Positions 59,101 through 64,000 of a DNA stretch of 64,000 nucleotides are shown here, in pieces. Source of the DNA: Erythrophleum ivorense. Its lineage: Eukaryota > Streptophyta > Magnoliopsida > Fabales > Fabaceae. Location of the stretch: the NCBI GenBank assembly GCA_026724425.1, contig JAIUCV010000649.1, positions 372,001 through 436,000 on the forward strand, read 5' to 3'. A model generated the notes under the pieces. The model searched no databases and was not told the DNA's origin. It saw nothing but the letters and a program-made list of their open reading frames with translations. Numbering within the stretch: the first letter of the stretch is position 1; every line of letters starts with the position of its first letter. The position numbers were made by a program, and so were the translations under genes.

Positions 59101-61717
59101 CCGAACCTGAGAAAAGAAAGGTCATGCACATTGCTAAGTATGATGTTAACTGCAATATGATTGCATGCATCATCAAATGATAAGTATCATTAATTACCTA
59201 CAAGAACTTCTCAGTTCAAGAAAGAGAATAATGACTTCTATCATAGAACTAAAGCACATAATTGAGAAATATGTCTAGTGAACAACATATAAATAGAAAT
59301 GAAACAATTAAAAGGGGAGGAGATGACACTTTTCTTTTCTTTGTTTTAGGACCACATTATTATATGCACATAGTTGTCAGAAAGATTGAGGACTGAATTT
59401 CACTTCTAGAAATTTTCAACCATTACAGCATTCAAAATCTATTAAAGGTTGCTATGAGCACTTTCAATAAAAGAAGCATATGGAGCCTGTAATTAATGCC
59501 TATTCTCGTCTAAGAAATAGATACTCCCATATAAAAGAATCAAACTTGTAAAAAGTTTTAATCCATTTAACATATTTTTGAACATTTTATGTCTTTTTCC
59601 CCTAAAAGCTAATTCTCCATTCATCAACTTCCATTGTTGTCTATATGTAATAGAAGAACTATTCTCGGTCACTTACAACAACCTTGGAAAAAAGTAGAGA
59701 CTAACAAAGGGATAATAACCACAAAAAAAGGAATATAATACTTAATGCAGCATACCTTTTGCACACGTGCCAACAAATGTGTAAGATTGCTTTTCAAACT
59801 TCGCACATGTTCAAGATTCTTGGTGCTAACATTCCTAGCCAATTCATCCAATATAGGGTAGGCACCTCTCTCAAGGTCTGTCACACTTGAGTCCAGTTGT
59901 GTACAGACAACTTCTAAAGCAATCTCTAGTACTTGAAACTCAAATGGAAGCTCAGCTTGCAAACCATCTGAAGATGCTAGCACAGGTAAACATTGTCTAC
60001 CAGTTGAAGCAAGCATTTCATTTTCTTGTTCATCAGCATGGCCATGAAGTTTAGGTTGGGTTTTATATGGAAGTTGTTGCCTGAGTTGTTCAACAAATGG
60101 AAGAACCTCCTGCAAAAGAGGATCAAGAATAAGCACTTCTTCAGCTGTGACTATGGCCTTTATAAACTCCAAATTAACCACCATTGCTTTCTCCCTGGCT
60201 GCAAAACACATATATTGCAACATGAGAATCGAGAAATTACATAGAAACATGGTTAAATCCATATTCTGTTCAACGGCTGAAATAAAGATCGTGAATAGCT
60301 TCAACTATAACAGTAGCTAGTATCCTTTGGCAAGAGACGTAAGAATACAATGTACCCAATTGTCAAACCTACGCTACAATTCTTTTTAGACCAAGTAACC
60401 AAGCAACATATATTCTCAATCAATCCAATTATAAAACTTTGGAAAACAAATTAAGTTTACAAAAATCTTCTTTTTAAACATGCGTGGCAATTAGTAGTAT
60501 TACTATGTGTGTCAGACACTTGTTAAATCCTCAGGATTCAGGCAGCAGAGAAAGACAAAAGGTTATTCTGGTGCTAGAGTGATAGTCTTCCAAAAGGAGG
60601 ACTTCGGCCAAAAAGGTAAGATCAAAACAAACTCACATCTAAATTATGCCATGGTTCACCATTATTCGTTCAAATTGTAATCTCTTGTTTTTTGATCAAG
60701 TGCCAATGAAATTTAAAGTTAATATTTTTAAAAGTAGACCAATCATTAAATTAGTGAAAATATTAATTTATGGTTTATTAGTTTAATCATAGTCAAATAA
60801 GTAATAATTATATATATATATATATTAAAAAATTAGTATAATAAATAATAAATAAATATTAATAAAATTTAAAATATTATATTACCAATTATATATAAAA
60901 ATAAATTAAATATAATATAATATTTAAATTAAATTAATTTTTTTATTTTAAAATTTAAGTCTAGAAAAACTTATCTATTGATAAATATAATCATCAAATA
61001 TTAATGTATTAAAATAAGTATTAAAATTTAGATATTATAAAAATTAACTATTCAATATAGTAATTTTTTATTATCATTTTTTAAAAAAAGAATGTGTCTA
61101 ACAAATTTTAATAATTTTTGAGTGTAAAAAAATGATAATTGATAAATATTTAAATTAAATGTTATAAATTGCAAAAAAAAAATACTATAATTATATTTAT
61201 ATAATTTATGTAAAAATCTATCATAAAAAGCAAGTATCAGAATGGTTAAATGTTAAAATTCTTTCATTAGATCAGTGGTTCCATACCACCTCATATGACC
61301 ATTTTCTAAGAGAAATGCAAGCACTCACTATATTTATATAAAAAGAAAAAGAAAAAAAAGGCATTAAAATCAAAATTCATTACCAAGGATATTGGAGGAG
61401 TGTGAGAAGAGAGGGCCCAAAATTCTCAAATCCCTGGCCGGAATCGCCGCGAGCTTGATAATGGCGTTCTTATCCAACTCAACAAGCTCCGATTGACCCG
61501 ACCTATTAAACCTCATCCACAACCTCGCCACGCCAGTCTTCTTCTTGGTCTTCGCCAAAGACCCACTACCACCAACCGGGGAGCCAACAGTTCCGATCGT
61601 CTGTTGCGGCGGCGGCGGCAGCAATGGTGGTGGCGGACGAACAGCCGCCTTCTTTGGGCGGCGGTGGATGTTTGAGGAGCGAAAGCAGAGGAGACCCTTA
61701 CCCTTACTTTTACCCAT
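56160..61717 (-). CDS. MRS2-4: MRS2/CorA-type magnesium transporter, MRS2-4-like, four exons
   Basis: Homologues are pentameric channels that carry Mg2+ across a membrane. Exons, minus strand: 61717-61384, 60198-59756, 59106-58828 and 56438-56160, giving 444 residues, close to the usual 430-450. Exon 1 has a Pro-rich tail, then ARLWMRFNRSG and ARDLRILGPLFSHSSNIL. Exon 2 holds REKAMVVNLEFIKAIVTAEE and ELPFEFQVLEIALEVVC. Exon 3 has VRDEIEHLLDDNHDMAHLYL and DVEDLEMLLEAYFMQLD. Exon 4 has VREYIDDTEDYVNIQLD, then two membrane helices and ends GYARWKKLLGS, as MRS2-4 does. Two oddities: the GMN signature at the end of the first helix reads SMN (residues 400-402), and intron 3 starts with AT, not GT. 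All other splice sites are GT-AG. The gene could be active with altered selectivity, poorly spliced, or a young pseudogene. Intron 3 is 2.4 kb with a LINE remnant. Confidence 0.9.
56760..58190 (-). mobile_element. Decayed LINE in intron 3 of the transporter gene
   Basis: Read on the minus strand from 58190 down, the usual plant LINE reverse transcriptase landmarks appear in order across several frames: SEVKEVLKKIENSKAV, RRIILISIYKNKGDI, a stretch like LWERVIE..LR..T.I..NQF, a NLEKAYDQIPRE-like segment, CMLFTDNILLVGESR (where the catalytic FADD is now FTDN), AEYME-KFSKRR, and a C-terminal part ending in the FGH motif near 56.93 kb. Many stops and frameshifts. It lies in the same direction as the host gene and is presumably spliced out. 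Confidence 0.85.
58436..58762. repeat. Tandem duplication in intron 3 near the donor
   Basis: Units 58436-58598 and 58627-58762 share AAAACACTAGTTTT, AATTGTTGGTCCA and ACTAGCATTAACAAC in order. The nearer unit ends 65 bp inside the unusual donor site of intron 3. Confidence 0.85.
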
Positions 61718-61925
61718 ATTATTCTCTATGGTATAGGAATATCTCTAGGTAGTAGCAACAATAAACAATCTCCTTCACGAAATAAAGAACTGGGATCTAA
61801 AGAGAGAAGCTGCGTTTCGGGATTTTCAACTTCTTCTTCTTCCTCTTCTTCTCCTCCTCCCCCTTCCGTGCTTTAATCTTCCATACACGGCTTTTCGCTG
61901 GAGTTCAGAGTTAGTTTGGGCTATT

Positions 61926-61933
61926 TATTTATA
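61926..61933 (-). promoter_or_regulatory. TATA box of the transporter gene
   Basis: The minus strand reads TATAAATA about 210 bp upstream of the start codon. A GAA/GGA-rich stretch (about 61830-61865), common in plant 5' leaders, lies between. Confidence 0.5.
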
Positions 61934-62985
61934 CAAAATAGAGAAGAGCAGGGAAGGTTACTCCTGACTACGTAATCTCTGCCTAGGTTTCGTGAATTCC
62001 CAGTTTCTTACGTACGTCTTTTTTCTATTTTATTTACTGAGTTTCGGAGTTCGAGTCAACTTCTCTCAGATTCGATCTAATGTAGCTTTTTTTTGTTCTG
62101 TTGTATTACTTTGTTGGACATGGAAACCCCGAAACTCGCCCTTTTTACTTGGATAGATGAAGTATATATATATATTTTTTACTATCGAAATTTTTAATAA
62201 AAATAAGATATATATATATATATAAATAAAAGAAATTTCTTAAAAAAATTAATCATATAATATTAAATTATAAAAGTCAGTAAAAATTATCTATTTGTTA
62301 TTTTTTTTTAAGAATTTGATAATAAAGTTATAAAAACTTTACTTAAACTTTTTTCTTTTTATTTTATCATTTAGGGTAGGTTTTATTTTTTAGTTTATTG
62401 TTTCTTTTTGTTTTTGTGTTCTTTTAATTTTAGGCTTAGCGCTTTTTAAACCCAAAAAATAGTTCAGCATGCATATGGCTTCCTTTCAATTTATGGTGCA
62501 ATTTATCCCTTCTAACTTAAAAGTTGATCATAGGCCACTGAATTTTTTAATTTTATACAATATAGCCCTTGTGTTATTATTTCATCCAAAACCTTAATAA
62601 AGAGCCTTGAATTTGGATTCCCTTATTTTTTTACATCAACATGATGCCATCATATTAAAAAGAGATTGACCAAGAGATGTGGATTTTATATACTCCCACT
62701 CTCTCCCTTCCAATGTTAGGTCCCCATTTGTTGTGTATATCTCTCTCCAACATGATGATCTTATATTAGCGCCAAAAAATGAGAGGATCCACTCTCAAGT
62801 GATTGTGTAGCACAAAATTCAAAGTTGGAGTATAATCAATTTGTAAAGTTGGAAGGAATAATCTACATATGACTTTGAATAAGAGGTTATATATATTTGA
62901 ATAAATTACACAGATATTCCTTAAATTTTGTTAAAATTATAAAAATCTCCCCTCTATTTTTAATGAGTCCAATCTTAAAGTTTTT
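61934..62985. other. Intergenic DNA upstream of the transporter
   Basis: AT-rich with (AT)n runs near 62.17-62.23 kb. No gene recognised. Confidence 0.45.
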
Positions 62986-63463
62986 GACTAAAATAATGTC
63001 ATATCAGTGCAATTCAAAGTTTGAGTTATCTCAGTTGGATAGACATGATAATTTAAGATATTTATGAGATAAAATAAAATGTAAATAATTATTTTTGCAA
63101 TGCCAAATTTAAGAATCAATTTAAAACTCCTAATAAAATTAAAGAACCAAAATACTAATTTAACCAAGTTTTACCGTCTTTTGAAGTTTGACAAGAATAA
63201 ATTTCATCTCTACGTTTTTTTTTCTTTTAATTTTTTGGGAACTTATAATCTTACAAATTTTTTAGCACTTTAAAAAGAAAAAATCCCTTGAATGATAGAG
63301 ATTGCTTTCTCCAAGTTTTGAAGGAGTCCATCAATTGACACACACATAAATAAAGAATCTAGCTTTTGAAATCTGTTTCAAGAAAGCACCGAGCAACATA
63401 GAGAAACAAAGAACAAATTTATATCTTGTATGACTATGACCCCCCCAACCTCAACCCAACAAA

Positions 63464-63505
<42 letters not shown>

Positions 63506-64000
63506 CAATCACTCTTATGTATTAATTTGCGAAAGGGAACAAGTTGGCAAGTTGGCTCCGCATAACAATTTTATATATTCAACGAAAGATTACAATAGTA
63601 TAATGCCTTTCCCACCATTACCCCCTGCTCTCCTTTAGGGGGAATAACAGCAACAACAACAACATTACAATTTTGTAATATACTTTCATGAAATGATTTG
63701 GGGCATTATTATTTTTCATTCAAAAGTTTAAAATTATTAATAGTTTAAGATACAAACTTAAGTAATTTTTGTAATAAATATTTATTATTAACTTCTCAAA
63801 TGTTTGCAAATAGATGCCAAGTAAAATAATTTTAATAAAAGAAATAATTTTGTGCATAATAAAATTTTGTTAAGGAAATTGCCTCTTCTTTATATATATA
63901 TATATGTATGTATGTATGTATAAACATAACCTCTGTAAACTTTAAGTTATATACAAATGATCCTCTTCATTTTTTAGATCATATGCAAATAGCCTTTGTT
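62986..64000. repeat. Non-coding repeat A, copy A4, cut by the window edge
   Basis: Matches A3 from about 49.9 kb and A1 from about 2.03 kb onward (AATAATGTCATATCA, GAAGGAGTCCATCAATTGAC, ATGCCTTTCCCACCATTA). It includes the (AG)n site at 63467-63502. By analogy with A2, a UGT gene on the minus strand could follow outside the window. Confidence 0.8.
63467..63502. repeat. (AG)n microsatellite, about 36 bp
   Basis: Same site as the 44010, 51190 and 2603 repeats in the other A copies. Confidence 0.95.

Noticed and set aside
1..64000. CRISPR array, bacterial operon or tRNA/rRNA genes
   Set aside because: No regular short repeats with spacers, no cloverleaf seen by eye, and all gene structure is plant nuclear with introns.

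Overview
This window is nuclear DNA of a flowering plant, most likely a dicot. It is AT-rich, gene-poor, and built mainly of nested retroelements around three spliced genes with plant-type GT-AG introns. The genes are two family-1 UDP-glycosyltransferases (closest in character to UGT83A1) and one MRS2/CorA-type magnesium transporter (closest to MRS2-4/MGT6). The species cannot be named from the sequence.

Layout, left to right. 1-2970 is a copy (A1) of a long non-coding repeat that recurs at 34.8-45.0 kb (A2), 48.4-52.2 kb (A3) and 63.0-64.0 kb (A4). 3125-8116 is a complete but mutated Ty1/copia element on the minus strand with 228-bp LTRs and target duplication CTAAC. 8.1-10.8 kb holds no recognisable gene. 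10.8-26.8 kb is a nest of roughly 3-kb TG...CA elements of one non-coding family, several with clear 4-5 bp target duplications; they look like solo long LTRs. 29455-31239 is an intact UGT on the plus strand. 32430-34792 is a broken duplicate of the 3' flank and part of the magnesium transporter gene, carrying a 314-bp TRIM element. 36347-43199 is another long LTR-like element with a second one nested inside it, both within repeat A2. 45002-47115 is the second intact UGT, on the minus strand. A3 holds an 846-bp deleted copia derivative. 53-54.6 kb looks like a solo LTR. 56160-61717 is the four-exon magnesium transporter gene (minus strand), with a decayed LINE in its third intron. A4 closes the window.

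The collinear pieces (3' flank, transporter, repeat A, UGT) suggest an old segmental duplication of a transporter-UGT block, later edited by deletions and separate transposon insertions. One copy kept a UGT and lost most of the transporter. The other kept the transporter; its repeat A runs off the window edge, where a further UGT might lie.

The points most worth a second look are in the transporter: its invariant GMN tripeptide reads SMN, and the donor of intron 3 reads AT instead of GT. Each is explained by a single G-to-A change. A cluster of near-identical palindromes in one long LTR (20.13-20.34 kb) is the most unusual non-coding structure.
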